64,000 bases of DNA from an uncultured Victivallales bacterium (GCA_944390795.1 CALXRI010000003.1:133100-197099), one strand, 5' to 3'; counted from the first letter of the stretch, positions 35,317 to 44,619 are shown. Made by a program: numbers and translations. Notes: generated from the letters alone by a model not told the origin.

Positions 35317-36234
35317 ATGAATCAACAGGCATATGGAAGAATGAAATATCTTCATAAAACAGAGGATGGCAAAGAGCGGATACTCCGTACGGATGCTCTG
35401 TCCCGCATTTACGGTGAGAAAGCCCTCGGCGACGCCTATCTGGATTCTCTGAAATGGCCGCTGGTGCTGCTGAACGCCAATGAAATCCCTCCGAAGGATT
35501 CTCTCCTCTGCTATGAAAGGCGCAATTATCCGTTCTGGGTGTTTGAATTCGTCGTCCGCGGACAGGGTTCGGTAAAAATCGAGGAGAAATCTTTTTCCGT
35601 TTCACAGGGCGACATCTACATTCTCCCCCGGAACCGGACTCATCTTATTTCCGGAGAGAGGAAAGCCCCCTGGGTCAAGCGTTATTTCTGTTTGACGGGG
35701 GCATTGCCCGAAGTGCTGATCCGGACTTACAACCTGGAAAACAGATATTTTTTCCCGCAGTGCGGAGAAGAGCATTTTCAGAATATTTTCCAGGAGATGA
35801 TCGAACTCTTCCGCTTGAAAAGCAGCGACATGAACGACCGCGCCGCGCTTCTGCTTCTCCAGCTGATCCAGTATCTGGCGAACCGGGCCTCCGGAGATGT
35901 GCCGCTCTCCACACAGGCGTTGAAGATCCGCCACTATCTCGACAGAATGCTTTACGGAAAATTGAATCTCGACCGGATGAGCCGCGATCTGTCCATTCCC
36001 CGCAACCGGATCATTCAGATCTGCCGCGAGGAACTGAAACGGACGCCCTACGATTATTTTCTTGCCAGAAAAATCGACATCGCCAAATCCATGCTGACCG
36101 TCAGAGACATCCGGATTTCCGAGATTGCCGCAAAACTGAATTTTACGGATCAGTATCATTTCTCCCGTATTTTCAAGAAAAGAACGGGCATAACTCCCTC
36201 GGATTTCCGGATGCGCGAGGAACAGGAATCCTGA
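35317..36234 (+). CDS. AraC-family regulator with cupin-type sensory domain
   Basis: 305 aa. The N-terminal half has a cupin/AraC-binding pattern (FWVFEFVVRGQGSVKIEEKS, FSVSQGDIYILPRNRTHLIS). The C-terminal ~100 residues are an AraC helix-turn-helix pair (LNLDRMSRDLSIPRNRIIQI and AAKLNFTDQYHFSRIFKKRT, ending GITPSDFR). It most likely binds a sugar and controls the divergent pseudopilin-CBM-DUF4838 operon. ATG 35332 is an alternative start. Confidence 0.88.
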   Translation: MNQQAYGRMKYLHKTEDGKERILRTDALSRIYGEKALGDAYLDSLKWPLVLLNANEIPPKDSLLCYERRNYPFWVFEFVVRGQGSVKIEEKSFSVSQGDIYILPRNRTHLISGERKAPWVKRYFCLTGALPEVLIRTYNLENRYFFPQCGEEHFQNIFQEMIELFRLKSSDMNDRAALLLLQLIQYLANRASGDVPLSTQALKIRHYLDRMLYGKLNLDRMSRDLSIPRNRIIQICREELKRTPYDYFLARKIDIAKSMLTVRDIRISEIAAKLNFTDQYHFSRIFKKRTGITPSDFRMREEQES

Positions 36235-36453
36235 AATTCTGTCCGGATTCCCATGCCTGAATGCTTGTGGCAGCATCCTGCCGTTCCGTCCGGCAGCGGC
36301 ATCTTTTCCTGATTTTGACGTTTCGTCTTCCACTCTTCCTGTTTGAATGAAACTCTAACAAATCCTTCATCATACTCTAATTCTGCGGTGTTATTGTATT
36401 TGGCATCGGCGGAGGAAAACGCCGGAAGGCAAATCGGAAACAAAGGAGTTTTC

Positions 36454-37947
36454 ATGAAGGAAAGATGGTTTCAAATCGCATTGGGCGGGACCGCCGCAAT
36501 GCTGGCCGCAGTTGATGCGCCGGCGTTCGATCCCGTCTCGGAAACCAGATCGACGCGGCAGGACAAAATCCAGAAAATCAGATTCAAGGAGGACGACGCC
36601 CAGAACTACATGGTCAGCAAGATTTACGAACTGAAGCACCTGAAGGCGAATGATCTGGTTCCTTTCGTCCTCGGCGCGGTGAAGCGCTATTCGTCCAATT
36701 CGACGGCGGACCGCATCAACTACACCTCCGAAAAACAGTGGATCGCCGTTACGACCGGAGTCCGGATGATGCCCTATGTCGACGAGATGATCGCCAAGCT
36801 CGACCGGCCTTCCGCGAAACGCGGCCCCCACGGTTCGCTGCTCGACGGAACCGGGATTCAGCGTTATGTCTACACGCCGAAATACCGTTCCAGTCAGGAG
36901 ATTGTCGACCTGATGATCGCCACCGGCATTCCCGCGAACGCGACAACAGACAGAAAACAGGACGCCGTCGTCAAATATGACGAGGCGACGAACCTGATCT
37001 ACTGGAAGGACTCCGAACGCAAGAGCAGCGATCTTGTCAAATACATCAGCTGGCTGGACCGGCCGCTTCCGCAGGTCAGCCTGACCTTCCGCATCTATGA
37101 AATCCGCGAAAGCATGATGCGCGATCTCGGCGCGGACTATCTGGCATGGAAAAACGGACCCGGCATGGATCTTCTCGGCGCGGGATTCAACCTGACGAAC
37201 CTGAAACTCAACGAGGCTTTTTTCCAGAAACTGCTCCAGGTCGCGCCTTCCGCGGCGGGAGCATTTTCCTACACCTACGGAGGCTTTTTCGTCGCCCCCG
37301 CCTTCGACATGAGTTTCATCCGTCTTCTCCAGCAGAACGGCATGGCGACCGTTTCGGCCGGCGGCACGCTCACGATCACCAACAACGAGGAAGGAAGCTA
37401 TTCTCTCGGGTTCACGCCGGAATATCAGAATCTCGTCAAGGACGGAGAGGAAAACGACAAGACTTTCATCCGGGCCTCCGGATCGGAACTCGCCCTTACG
37501 GTCTCCAATCCCGTGATCTGCTTCAATTCCGTCAAGCCGGACGCGAACGGGCTTCTGCCTTATGCGGAAGAGGATTATGCCAGGCAGTTCGGCGGCAATG
37601 TCAATTTCAATTATCTGCTGGACGTTTCGCAGGTTGTCGAGCGCAACAACTACGGCGAGGAGCTGAAGGAGTCCGGGTCGGTCGATTCGTATGTGACCGT
37701 GGCGGTCAATCATGAAAAGATTCTGAGCGCATGGGTCAAGGACTCCGAGGTGGAACAGACCGTCGGCATTCCCTTCCTCTGCGAACTGCCTGTGCTGAAA
37801 TACATCTTCGGCTACACGACGAAAAACAGGGACAGGACCCACTTCTTCCTGACGGTTTCGGCCGAGTTCGTTCATCCCGACGCGGATCTGGCGAAACTCT
37901 CCGGGCGCATGGCTCCCCTGACGGAACTCGTCCCTGCGAAACAGTGA
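36454..37947 (+). CDS. Secretin-like outer-membrane protein 1 (GspD/PilQ-type domain)
   Basis: 497 aa with a signal peptide (to about DAPAFD). Two short N-domains of the secretin/NolW type are visible: YELKHLKANDLVPFVLGAVK ... MPYVDEMIAKLDRP, and RYVYTPKYRSSQEIVDLM ... LVKYISWLDRPLP. Then a secretin barrel region: VSLTFRIYEIRESMMRDLGA, MATVSAGGTLTITNN, and the C-terminal GIPFLCELPVLKYIFGYTTK ... HFFLTVSAEFV, the diverged secretin signature. AAAGGAG precedes ATG 36454. It would form a multimeric outer-membrane pore. The next gene is a paralogue, and the Pst operon follows. No GspC/E/F/G or pilus gene is adjacent. Confidence 0.8.
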   Translation: MKERWFQIALGGTAAMLAAVDAPAFDPVSETRSTRQDKIQKIRFKEDDAQNYMVSKIYELKHLKANDLVPFVLGAVKRYSSNSTADRINYTSEKQWIAVTTGVRMMPYVDEMIAKLDRPSAKRGPHGSLLDGTGIQRYVYTPKYRSSQEIVDLMIATGIPANATTDRKQDAVVKYDEATNLIYWKDSERKSSDLVKYISWLDRPLPQVSLTFRIYEIRESMMRDLGADYLAWKNGPGMDLLGAGFNLTNLKLNEAFFQKLLQVAPSAAGAFSYTYGGFFVAPAFDMSFIRLLQQNGMATVSAGGTLTITNNEEGSYSLGFTPEYQNLVKDGEENDKTFIRASGSELALTVSNPVICFNSVKPDANGLLPYAEEDYARQFGGNVNFNYLLDVSQVVERNNYGEELKESGSVDSYVTVAVNHEKILSAWVKDSEVEQTVGIPFLCELPVLKYIFGYTTKNRDRTHFFLTVSAEFVHPDADLAKLSGRMAPLTELVPAKQ

Positions 37948-37967
37948 AACAAGGAGATGCCTGAATC

Positions 37968-39854
37968 ATGAAAACAATGAATTCAATTCGTCCGCTTGCG
38001 ATGCTCGGAGCAACTCTCTGCGCGGGCATGCTCTCCGCCAACGAGATGCCAAGCGGCAACGCGAATCCCGCCTACTTCCCCTCCTCGGTGCAGGCGCAGC
38101 TCCGCCTGAACATCAGGGATGGCGCGGAAATGGTTCACTTCATCCGCGAGACCAACGATCCCGAAATCATCACGAAAACCTACATTCTGAAGCACGCGGA
38201 TCCCAATTCGATCCGTCCCTTTCTCCGGGAGATGGTGCAGGCGCTGCGCGTGAACTACAAGGACGGCGACGATCCGGACCAGCCCCACAACTATTACAAT
38301 GTCTACCGTACGAAAAGCGGCATTGCTGTTCCGACCGGAGTCGAATGCGTCAAGTTCGCGGACGGGACCGGCGCGCTGATCGTATCGGCCGAGGAATACC
38401 GCTTCCGGGACTCACTCAACGGCATGGGGATCGATTCGATCGTCGCTTTTCTCGACAAGCCGGGAATGCGGAATTCCTCCGGACAGCCCAAATATGTTTA
38501 CTTCCCGGCGAACCGTCCGGCAAGCGAGCTCAATACCATGATCCGGAACGTCGGCGCGAACATGTCCGACGATCTGGTGGAGCTGATCGGCGGAAAGGAC
38601 AAGGTCGCCGTGGACAGGGGGTTGAACTGTCTCTTCTTCAACACCGCGCTTTATTCGCGGAAAAACATCGAGGACATGCTCCGGCTCTATGACGTGCCGC
38701 ATCCGGAAGTCCGCGTAAAATACATGATTTACGAGATTTTCGCGGAAAACGACGGACGGATCGGCGCGGATTTCCAGGCATGGAAGAACAACGACGGCGC
38801 GGATCTTTTCAGCACAGGCGCGCGCTACCGCGACAACTGGTCGGCGGTTTTCGGCGGCGGTCTCCGGCGCAATGTCGGCTCGAACAACTCCCAGTATTTC
38901 AACTTCAACCCGAAGTGGAATACCCGCTATCTTGACTTCCTGGTTTCCAGGGGCAAGGGGAAAGTAGCATATGCCGGCGAACTCTCGATCCGCAACAACC
39001 GCACCGGATCGCTCACGAGAAATACGGGAATCGTCTATGCAAAGCAGGGGGAACAGACGGGCAGTTCCTTCTCGCTTCAGCTCGGGAACAACTATGATGA
39101 AAACGGCAATGTCACCCCGGTGGGGAACATGGTCGACACGAACGGGAAAGCGGTGACGCTCGTTCCGGCCGACGCGGTGGTCGGCGCGGCGAAAACCGCC
39201 GATGCGAACGGCGACGTCCGCGTGCTTCTCACCGCGCACAACGGCGCGCGCTTCTACAAGGACGGGAAGGAATACGGAAAGAAGGTCGTGGTCTCCCCCT
39301 CCGTCACGGGAATCGCCTGGGGTGCGGAAAACGTGCTGGATTCCGAGGGCGGATTCAAAATTGAGGAGGGTATTGCAGGTGGCTATCTTTTCCAGATGGA
39401 GGTGACGCCGTCGATCACGGCGAATGCCACGATTCTGGACGTTTCCGTCACCTCGAACACCCTGATGGGATATCTTTCCGACGGCACGCCGCGTCAGTCG
39501 CAGCTTGAACCGCTGACCACGCGCATCATGATCGGCAATCGGAAGAACCGCTTCATCATCGGCGGCATTGAAAAGCTCGACGTGGTCCGCGGTCAGGGCG
39601 GCATTCCGATTCTCAAGGACATCCCGCTCCTCGGCTGGGCATTCTCGACCGAGAGCGAATCGACGAAGAAATCGCAGCTTGTCGTCGTGGCGGAATGCGA
39701 AACCGTCCGTCCGGACAGCCCGCTGCCGGAAAACATCAGTTCCGACATTCAGGTGATCCGCTCCAAGGTCAGGGACGCGGGTGAGAAAAACTCCTACGGC
39801 TACGGCCAGTGGGGACTCGATCCGGACAGGAAGCCCGACTGGGATACGTATTAA
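37968..39854 (+). CDS. Secretin-like outer-membrane protein 2 (GspD/PilQ-type domain)
   Basis: 628 aa with signal peptide (to about LSANE). N-domains: YILKHADPNSIRPFLREMVQ ... SIVAFLDKPG, then KYVYFPANRPASELNTMI ... DMLRLYDVPHPEV. The barrel region starts RVKYMIYEIFAENDGRIGAD and ends with a classic secretin signature: FIIGGIEKLDVVRGQGGIPI, LKDIPLLGWAF, then KKSQLVVVAECE. It shares G-A-D-x2-A-W-K-N with protein 1, so the two are paralogues. An insert (about residues 370-470) is not found in protein 1. AAGGAG lies 11 nt before the ATG. The gene is followed by the repeat region and pstS. Confidence 0.82.
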   Translation: MKTMNSIRPLAMLGATLCAGMLSANEMPSGNANPAYFPSSVQAQLRLNIRDGAEMVHFIRETNDPEIITKTYILKHADPNSIRPFLREMVQALRVNYKDGDDPDQPHNYYNVYRTKSGIAVPTGVECVKFADGTGALIVSAEEYRFRDSLNGMGIDSIVAFLDKPGMRNSSGQPKYVYFPANRPASELNTMIRNVGANMSDDLVELIGGKDKVAVDRGLNCLFFNTALYSRKNIEDMLRLYDVPHPEVRVKYMIYEIFAENDGRIGADFQAWKNNDGADLFSTGARYRDNWSAVFGGGLRRNVGSNNSQYFNFNPKWNTRYLDFLVSRGKGKVAYAGELSIRNNRTGSLTRNTGIVYAKQGEQTGSSFSLQLGNNYDENGNVTPVGNMVDTNGKAVTLVPADAVVGAAKTADANGDVRVLLTAHNGARFYKDGKEYGKKVVVSPSVTGIAWGAENVLDSEGGFKIEEGIAGGYLFQMEVTPSITANATILDVSVTSNTLMGYLSDGTPRQSQLEPLTTRIMIGNRKNRFIIGGIEKLDVVRGQGGIPILKDIPLLGWAFSTESESTKKSQLVVVAECETVRPDSPLPENISSDIQVIRSKVRDAGEKNSYGYGQWGLDPDRKPDWDTY

Positions 39855-39900
39855 GCGGCAGACTGCCCCGGTGCAGAGCGCCGGGATATCGGGGATGCCG

Positions 39901-40146
39901 CCTGCGTCGGCCGGCTTGCGCAAGCTGGGCCGCACGGGGAGTGAAAGGAGAGCACAAATCATGATTTGCAGAACAAATTATTTTTTATTACGGAAAAATT
40001 CGTCAGCATTTTTCGCGGGGTCAAGGGCCTTCCGGCCCTTGGCGTGCTCCAGCGGCGAAACGCTGGTCGCGCAGCGCGCGAAATCATCCGCCTGCGGCTG
40101 CCGGCTTGCGCAGGCGGACCGCACCGGGACCGAGAGAAAAGCACGA
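39901..40146. repeat. Dispersed intergenic repeat region, copy B
   Basis: The 362-nt gap between secretin 2 and pstS contains three parts: a 40-bp unit (39901-39940, CCTGCGTCGGCCGGCTTGCG onward) repeated diverged at 40091-40134; the AGCACAAATCATGATTTG segment like that beside copy A; and the ~80-bp block at 40005-40084 (AGCATTTTTCGCGGGG..., hairpin AAGGGCC-ttcc-GGCCCTT-like) shared with 7463-7542. The order of sub-blocks differs from copy A, which suggests a modular element. No gene is seen here. Confidence 0.75.
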
Positions 40147-40157
40147 AGATATTCTGG

Positions 40158-40184
40158 CGATGCGGAGCATCGCACTGTTAACAG
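40158..40184 (+). promoter_or_regulatory. Hairpin and palindrome directly upstream of pstS
   Basis: GCGATG-cggag-CATCGC (about 40157-40173) forms a small hairpin and is followed by the palindrome CTGTTAACAG (40175-40184) and a T-run, 30-60 nt before the pstS ATG. The palindrome might be an operator. It does not match the enterobacterial Pho-box tandem (CTGTCATAAA...CTGTCA), so phosphate control is only a guess. Confidence 0.3.
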
Positions 40185-40216
40185 ATTTTTTTGAAAATCA
40201 AAAAAGGAGAAACAAG

Positions 40217-41251
40217 ATGTTGAAACAAACACTCGCAGTCGCGGCAATGGGACTGGCATTATGCGCGGATGCCGCGGAAATCACCGTCAACGGCGTCGGG
40301 GCCTCGTTCCCCGCGCCGGTCTACCGGGTCTGGACCTACGGATTCAGCAATGTGAGAAAGAATGTCCGTGTGAATTACCAGCCGCTCGGATCGGGCGCCG
40401 GAATCAACCAGATCAAGGCGGGAACCGCGAACTTCGGCGGAAGTGACAAGCCGCTGGAAATCTCCGAACTCAGCAAGGCTGGACTGCTTCAGTTCCCGAT
40501 GCTCAGCGGCGGCGTGGTGCCGATCTGCAATCTGCCGGGCGTGAAGAACAATCAGCTGAAACTGGATGCGCAGGTTCTTGCGGACATTTTCCTCGGCAAA
40601 ATCAAGAACTGGAGCGATCCGCGGATCGTCGCGCTGAACCCGGGGCTGCGTCTGCCGAAGCTGAAAATCACCGTTGTTCACAGAAGCGACAGCTCCGGAA
40701 CGACTTACATCTTCACGGACTACCTTGCGAAAGTCTCCCGCGAATGGGCGGAGAAGGTCGGCGCGGGTTCCGATGTGAAGTGGCCCGCCGGCATCGGCGG
40801 CAGCAAGAATCCCGGGGTCTGCAACATGGTGAGGAAGAGCCGCGGAGCGATCGGCTACACCGAATACACGTTTGCGGCGGAATACCGCATTCCGGTCGCG
40901 ATGCTGAAAAACCGCGACGGAAAATTCGTCAGCGCGGACAGCAGGGCGTTTTCCGCCGCGGCCGCCCACGCGGACTGGAAGGCGGAGGAGGGATTCCGCC
41001 AGATGCTCACCGACCAGCCCGGAAACGACAGCTGGCCGATCGTCGGCGTCACATACATCCTGATTCACCGCGATCAGAAAAACGCGACGGAGGCCCGTGC
41101 GATGCTGGACTATTTCAAATGGTGCTTCAAGTCCGGGCGCGCGACGGCCGCAAAGATGCACTACGTCCCGATGCCGCAGAACGTGGTTGACAAAATCGCA
41201 GATTACTGGAAGAGCGAAATCACCGTCAACGGACGGAAGAACGCGCTTTAA
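40217..41251 (+). CDS. pstS: Phosphate ABC transporter substrate-binding protein (PstS)
   Basis: 344 aa with a signal peptide (MLKQTLAVAAMGLALCADAA). PstS motifs: VNGVGASFPAPVYRVWTYGF, NYQPLGSGAGINQIKAGTANF, GGSDKP, FLGKIKNWSDPRIVALNPG, VVHRSDSSGTTYIFTDYL, GAIGYTEYTFA. It binds periplasmic phosphate and delivers it to PstCA. ATG 40217 has AAAGGAG upstream; the frame is open to 40106 through the repeat, which is not used. pstC follows after 23 nt. Confidence 0.95.
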   Translation: MLKQTLAVAAMGLALCADAAEITVNGVGASFPAPVYRVWTYGFSNVRKNVRVNYQPLGSGAGINQIKAGTANFGGSDKPLEISELSKAGLLQFPMLSGGVVPICNLPGVKNNQLKLDAQVLADIFLGKIKNWSDPRIVALNPGLRLPKLKITVVHRSDSSGTTYIFTDYLAKVSREWAEKVGAGSDVKWPAGIGGSKNPGVCNMVRKSRGAIGYTEYTFAAEYRIPVAMLKNRDGKFVSADSRAFSAAAAHADWKAEEGFRQMLTDQPGNDSWPIVGVTYILIHRDQKNATEARAMLDYFKWCFKSGRATAAKMHYVPMPQNVVDKIADYWKSEITVNGRKNAL

Positions 41252-41274
41252 TCCGGAGCGGAGGATTCCGAGGC

Positions 41275-42210
41275 ATGTTTGAACTGTTTCGCAAAAAAGA
41301 AAACCTCCGCGACCGGGCGTTCATGATCCTGACACTCCTGTGCGCCTTCCTTCCGCTCGCCGCGGCAATCGGTTTCCTGATTCTGCTCGGCGGCAACTCC
41401 GCCGAGGCGTTCCGGACCTTCGGATTCGGATTCCTCGTCTCGACGCAGTGGGATCCCGTGCAGGAACTGTATGGCGCTCTCCCCGCAATCAGCGGAACGC
41501 TTGTGACGACGCTGATTGCGCTTGGAATCGCGGCTCCGCTCGGTTTCATCAGCGCGCTGTTTCTCGTGAACGCGCCGGAATGGCTCGCTTATCCGCTGAG
41601 CCAGGCGCTGGATCTTCTCGCGGCGATTCCCAGCATCATCTACGGCATGTGGGGGCTTTTCGTGCTCGCGCCGGTGATGCAGGAGTGTATCCAGCCGTTT
41701 CTGGCGGATACGCTCGGGCTTGGGAAAGTGCCGTTCTTCGGGGAGGATTACAACGGCTTCGGATTCCTGACCGCCGGACTGATTCTCGCTTTGATGGTTC
41801 TGCCTTACATCTGCGCGGTCATGCGCGACGTGTTCCGCATGACGCCGGGACCGCTCCGGGAGGCGGCCTATGGAATCGGCTGCACCTCCTGGGAAGTGGC
41901 TTCGGACATCGTGCTGCGCCACGGACTCCGGGGAATTCTCGGAGCGGTCTTCATCGGACTTGGCCGAGCGCTCGGAGAGACGATGGCCGTCCTGTTCGTG
42001 ATCGGAGGCATTGCGGAGCTCCCGCATTCCCTCTTCGGAAGCGGAACCACGATCGCAGCGACGCTGGCCAACAACTTCAACGAGGCGGACGGGCTTCTCC
42101 GGAGTGTTCTGTTTGCGCTCGGACTCATCCTGATGCTGCTTTCCCTTTCCGTGCAGGCTGTCGCACAGCTCTATCTGCGGAACATGGATCGGAAGAGAGG
42201 TGAAAAATGA
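41275..42210 (+). CDS. pstC: Phosphate ABC transporter permease (PstC)
   Basis: 311 aa, about six transmembrane segments. Motifs of PstC: WDPVQELYGALPAISGTLVT, SLA-type PLSQALDLLAAIPSIIYGMW, and the cytoplasmic EAA loop REAAYGIGCTSWEVASDIVL followed by GLGRALGETMAVLFVIGG. Inner-membrane partner of PstA and PstB. GGAG precedes the start. The stop overlaps the pstA ATG. Confidence 0.95.
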   Translation: MFELFRKKENLRDRAFMILTLLCAFLPLAAAIGFLILLGGNSAEAFRTFGFGFLVSTQWDPVQELYGALPAISGTLVTTLIALGIAAPLGFISALFLVNAPEWLAYPLSQALDLLAAIPSIIYGMWGLFVLAPVMQECIQPFLADTLGLGKVPFFGEDYNGFGFLTAGLILALMVLPYICAVMRDVFRMTPGPLREAAYGIGCTSWEVASDIVLRHGLRGILGAVFIGLGRALGETMAVLFVIGGIAELPHSLFGSGTTIAATLANNFNEADGLLRSVLFALGLILMLLSLSVQAVAQLYLRNMDRKRGEK

Positions 42211-43079
42211 GAGACACGCACTGCTGTGTCAGGCGTCCGGTGTTTTTCCGGAAACTTCTGAACGCCGTCATGTGGCTGCTCTCCGCCGGGGGGGTCGCAC
42301 TTGCGGTCTTCTGCATGTTCTGGATTCTCTGGTCCGTGATCCGGAACGGCGCGGGGGTCATCGGTCTGGATTTCCTCTTCTGCGGAAGCAAGCCGCCGGG
42401 CGAGCCGGACAACGGAGTCGGCAATGCGATTCTCGGGACGGTGTTCATCACGCTGGCTGCTGTCGTGATCGGCGTGCCGGCGGCATTCGCAGGAGGCGTC
42501 GGACTTGCCATTTACGGACAGAACAGCCGGATCGGAAACCTGATCCGCTTTTCCGTCAATGTGATGATGGGACTGCCGTCGATTCTTGCCGGCGTATTCG
42601 TTTACGCCCTGGTGGTCGTCACGACCGGACACCGCTCGGGGTTTGCCGGATCGCTTTCTCTTGCCATCATCCTCTTCCCGGTCGTCATGCGCACAACAGA
42701 GGACATGATCCTGATGGTTCCGCCATCCGTTCACGAGTCCTCGCTTGCGCTGGGGATGACCCGCGCCCGTTCCGTCCTCTGCATCGTCTGCCGGAGCATC
42801 AGAGGGGGACTGGCGACGGGCATTCTGCTTGCCGTCGCGAGAACCGCCGGAGAGACTGCGCCGCTGCTTTTCACCGCCCTCTGGAGCGATGCCTGGCCGT
42901 GGCACTATTTCACCCAGCCGACCGCGAACCTGCCGGTCCTCATCAACGAGTACACCACAAATTCGCCGAGCGAGGAACTGCACGCGATGGGGTGGGGCGC
43001 GGCATTTCTGATTACAATCACACTGCTTCTGATGAACCTTGCGCTCCGGTTCGTCTGCCGGGAGAAAAAACATGCTTGA
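42207..43079 (+). CDS. pstA: Phosphate ABC transporter permease (PstA)
   Basis: 290 aa with ~6 transmembrane segments; PstA features: [60 protein letters not shown] (EAA-like loop region), [20 protein letters not shown]. Starts at the ATGA overlap with pstC and overlaps pstB by 8 nt, so translation is coupled. Confidence 0.95.
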   Translation: MRDTHCCVRRPVFFRKLLNAVMWLLSAGGVALAVFCMFWILWSVIRNGAGVIGLDFLFCGSKPPGEPDNGVGNAILGTVFITLAAVVIGVPAAFAGGVGLAIYGQNSRIGNLIRFSVNVMMGLPSILAGVFVYALVVVTTGHRSGFAGSLSLAIILFPVVMRTTEDMILMVPPSVHESSLALGMTRARSVLCIVCRSIRGGLATGILLAVARTAGETAPLLFTALWSDAWPWHYFTQPTANLPVLINEYTTNSPSEELHAMGWGAAFLITITLLLMNLALRFVCREKKHA

Positions 43080-43860
43080 CACGCTTCTTTCGCCGAAGGA
43101 AAAACTCAAAATCAAAATCGCCGCAAGAGACCTCAGTTTCTTTTACGGAGACCATCAGGCGCTCTTTGCCAACAATCTGGAGATTCCGGAAAACCGCATC
43201 ACCGCCGTGATCGGTCCGTCCGGCTGCGGAAAATCCACGCACCTCAGGATTTACAACCGCATTTTCGAACTTTACCGCGACCAGCGCGCGGAAGGCGAGG
43301 TCCTGATTGACGGGGTTAACATTCTCGACCGGAATGTCGATGTGCTGGAGCTGAGGCGGAAGGTCGGGATGATCTTCCAGCGCCCGACGCCGTTTCCCAT
43401 GTCGGTTTTCGACAATGTGGCCTACGGGATGCGTCTCCACTTCAAACTGCGGAAAAGCGAAATCGCCGAGCGGGTGGAAGGCGCTCTGCGCGGCGCTTCG
43501 CTCTGGGAGGAGGTCAAGGACAAACTGAACGGCAGCGGGATTGCCCTCTCCGGCGGTCAGCAGCAGCGTCTCTGCATTGCGCGGACCATCGCCGCGGAAC
43601 CGGATATTCTCCTTCTGGACGAGCCGACCTCCGCCATTGATCCGGTCGCCACGCTGAAAATCGAGGAGCTGCTTCTGAGTCTGCGGAAACGCTTCACCAT
43701 CGTGATCGTCACGCATAACATGCAGCAGGCTTCGCGCATATCCGACTTCACCGCCTTTTTCTACAAGGGCCGCATTGTCGAACATGACACCACAACAAGG
43801 ATTTTCACGAATCCGTCCAATAAGAAAACAGAAGAATACATCACCGGACGTTTCGGATGA
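43072..43860 (+). CDS. pstB: Phosphate ABC transporter ATP-binding protein (PstB)
   Basis: 262 aa. Walker [11 protein letters not shown]-loop [15 protein letters not shown], signature [20 protein letters not shown], Walker [14 protein letters not shown]-loop [13 protein letters not shown]. This is the PstB-specific form. After Walker A it reads THLRIYNRI where most PstBs have TLLR.NRM. ATG 43072 lies inside the pstA 3' end; an upstream in-frame ATG at 43039 would add 11 residues within pstA. Confidence 0.95.
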   Translation: MLDTLLSPKEKLKIKIAARDLSFFYGDHQALFANNLEIPENRITAVIGPSGCGKSTHLRIYNRIFELYRDQRAEGEVLIDGVNILDRNVDVLELRRKVGMIFQRPTPFPMSVFDNVAYGMRLHFKLRKSEIAERVEGALRGASLWEEVKDKLNGSGIALSGGQQQRLCIARTIAAEPDILLLDEPTSAIDPVATLKIEELLLSLRKRFTIVIVTHNMQQASRISDFTAFFYKGRIVEHDTTTRIFTNPSNKKTEEYITGRFG

Positions 43861-43878
43861 TGCAAAGGAAGAAATCAC

Positions 43879-44619
43879 ATGAAACCCCATTTTTACAAGG
43901 AAATCCGGGCGCTGGACCGCCGCCTGTATCAGCAGGCCGTGGAAGTCGAGGAGATGCTCGGATGTGTTGTCATCGCCTTTCTGAAGGGCGATACGCAAAG
44001 CGCGGCGCGTCTCATCGAAAAGGATACGGAAATTGACCGGAATGAAATTGCCCTCGAGGAAGAGTGCCTCAAGGTTCTTGCTCTGTATCAGCCGGTGGCC
44101 GGAGACCTGCGCTATGTCATTACCGTGCTGAAAGTGAACGCCGAGCTGGAACGGATCGGAGATCTTGCCGTGGACATCGCCGGCTTTACCACCGAATCGA
44201 AACCAGCTTCGCTCCAGCCGCCTCTGCCCGTCGATTTCGAATCCATGACAGGGGCAGTGCGCAGAATGCTGGATGCTTCGATCAAGGCGCTTTCCTCCCA
44301 TAATGTCCAGCTTGCCGCCGACGTCATCAAAAGCGACTGCCGGATCGACGAGCTGCATGAACGTTTTTCCTCGCATTTCCCGGAACATGTCCGGCAGTTT
44401 CCGGAGGATATCGCCGTCTTTCAGGCTCTGCTCGGCGTTTCCAGGAGCCTGGAACGGATTGCGGACTGTGCCACAAACATCGCCGAGGATGTCATCTATC
44501 TGGAGTCCGGACGGATTGTCCGGCATGCTCATGGCTGTCTTTCCGGAGAGGAAACGCCTGTGTTTCAACCGTCCGATCCGGAAGACGGAGCATTTTCTGT
44601 ACAGGATGAACAGAAATGA
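43879..44619 (+). CDS. phoU: Phosphate signalling complex protein PhoU
   Basis: 246 aa, all-helical, two PhoU repeats with the E/DxxxD metal-binding patterns: LIEKDTEIDRNEIALEEECL and VIKSDCRIDELHERFSSHFP, plus DLRYVITVLKVNAELERIGD and VSRSLERIADCATNIAEDVI-like helices. PhoU links Pst transport to the PhoR/PhoB response. It follows pstB after 18 nt. The C-terminal ~30 residues beyond the second repeat are acidic and probably disordered. No phoR/phoB is in the window. Confidence 0.93.
   Translation: MKPHFYKEIRALDRRLYQQAVEVEEMLGCVVIAFLKGDTQSAARLIEKDTEIDRNEIALEEECLKVLALYQPVAGDLRYVITVLKVNAELERIGDLAVDIAGFTTESKPASLQPPLPVDFESMTGAVRRMLDASIKALSSHNVQLAADVIKSDCRIDELHERFSSHFPEHVRQFPEDIAVFQALLGVSRSLERIADCATNIAEDVIYLESGRIVRHAHGCLSGEETPVFQPSDPEDGAFSVQDEQK

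Noticed and set aside
40158-40184. An enterobacterial-type Pho box before pstS.
   Set aside because: Only a single CTGTTAACAG palindrome is present, not the direct-repeat pattern of a PhoB site, so it is listed only as a weak regulatory candidate.
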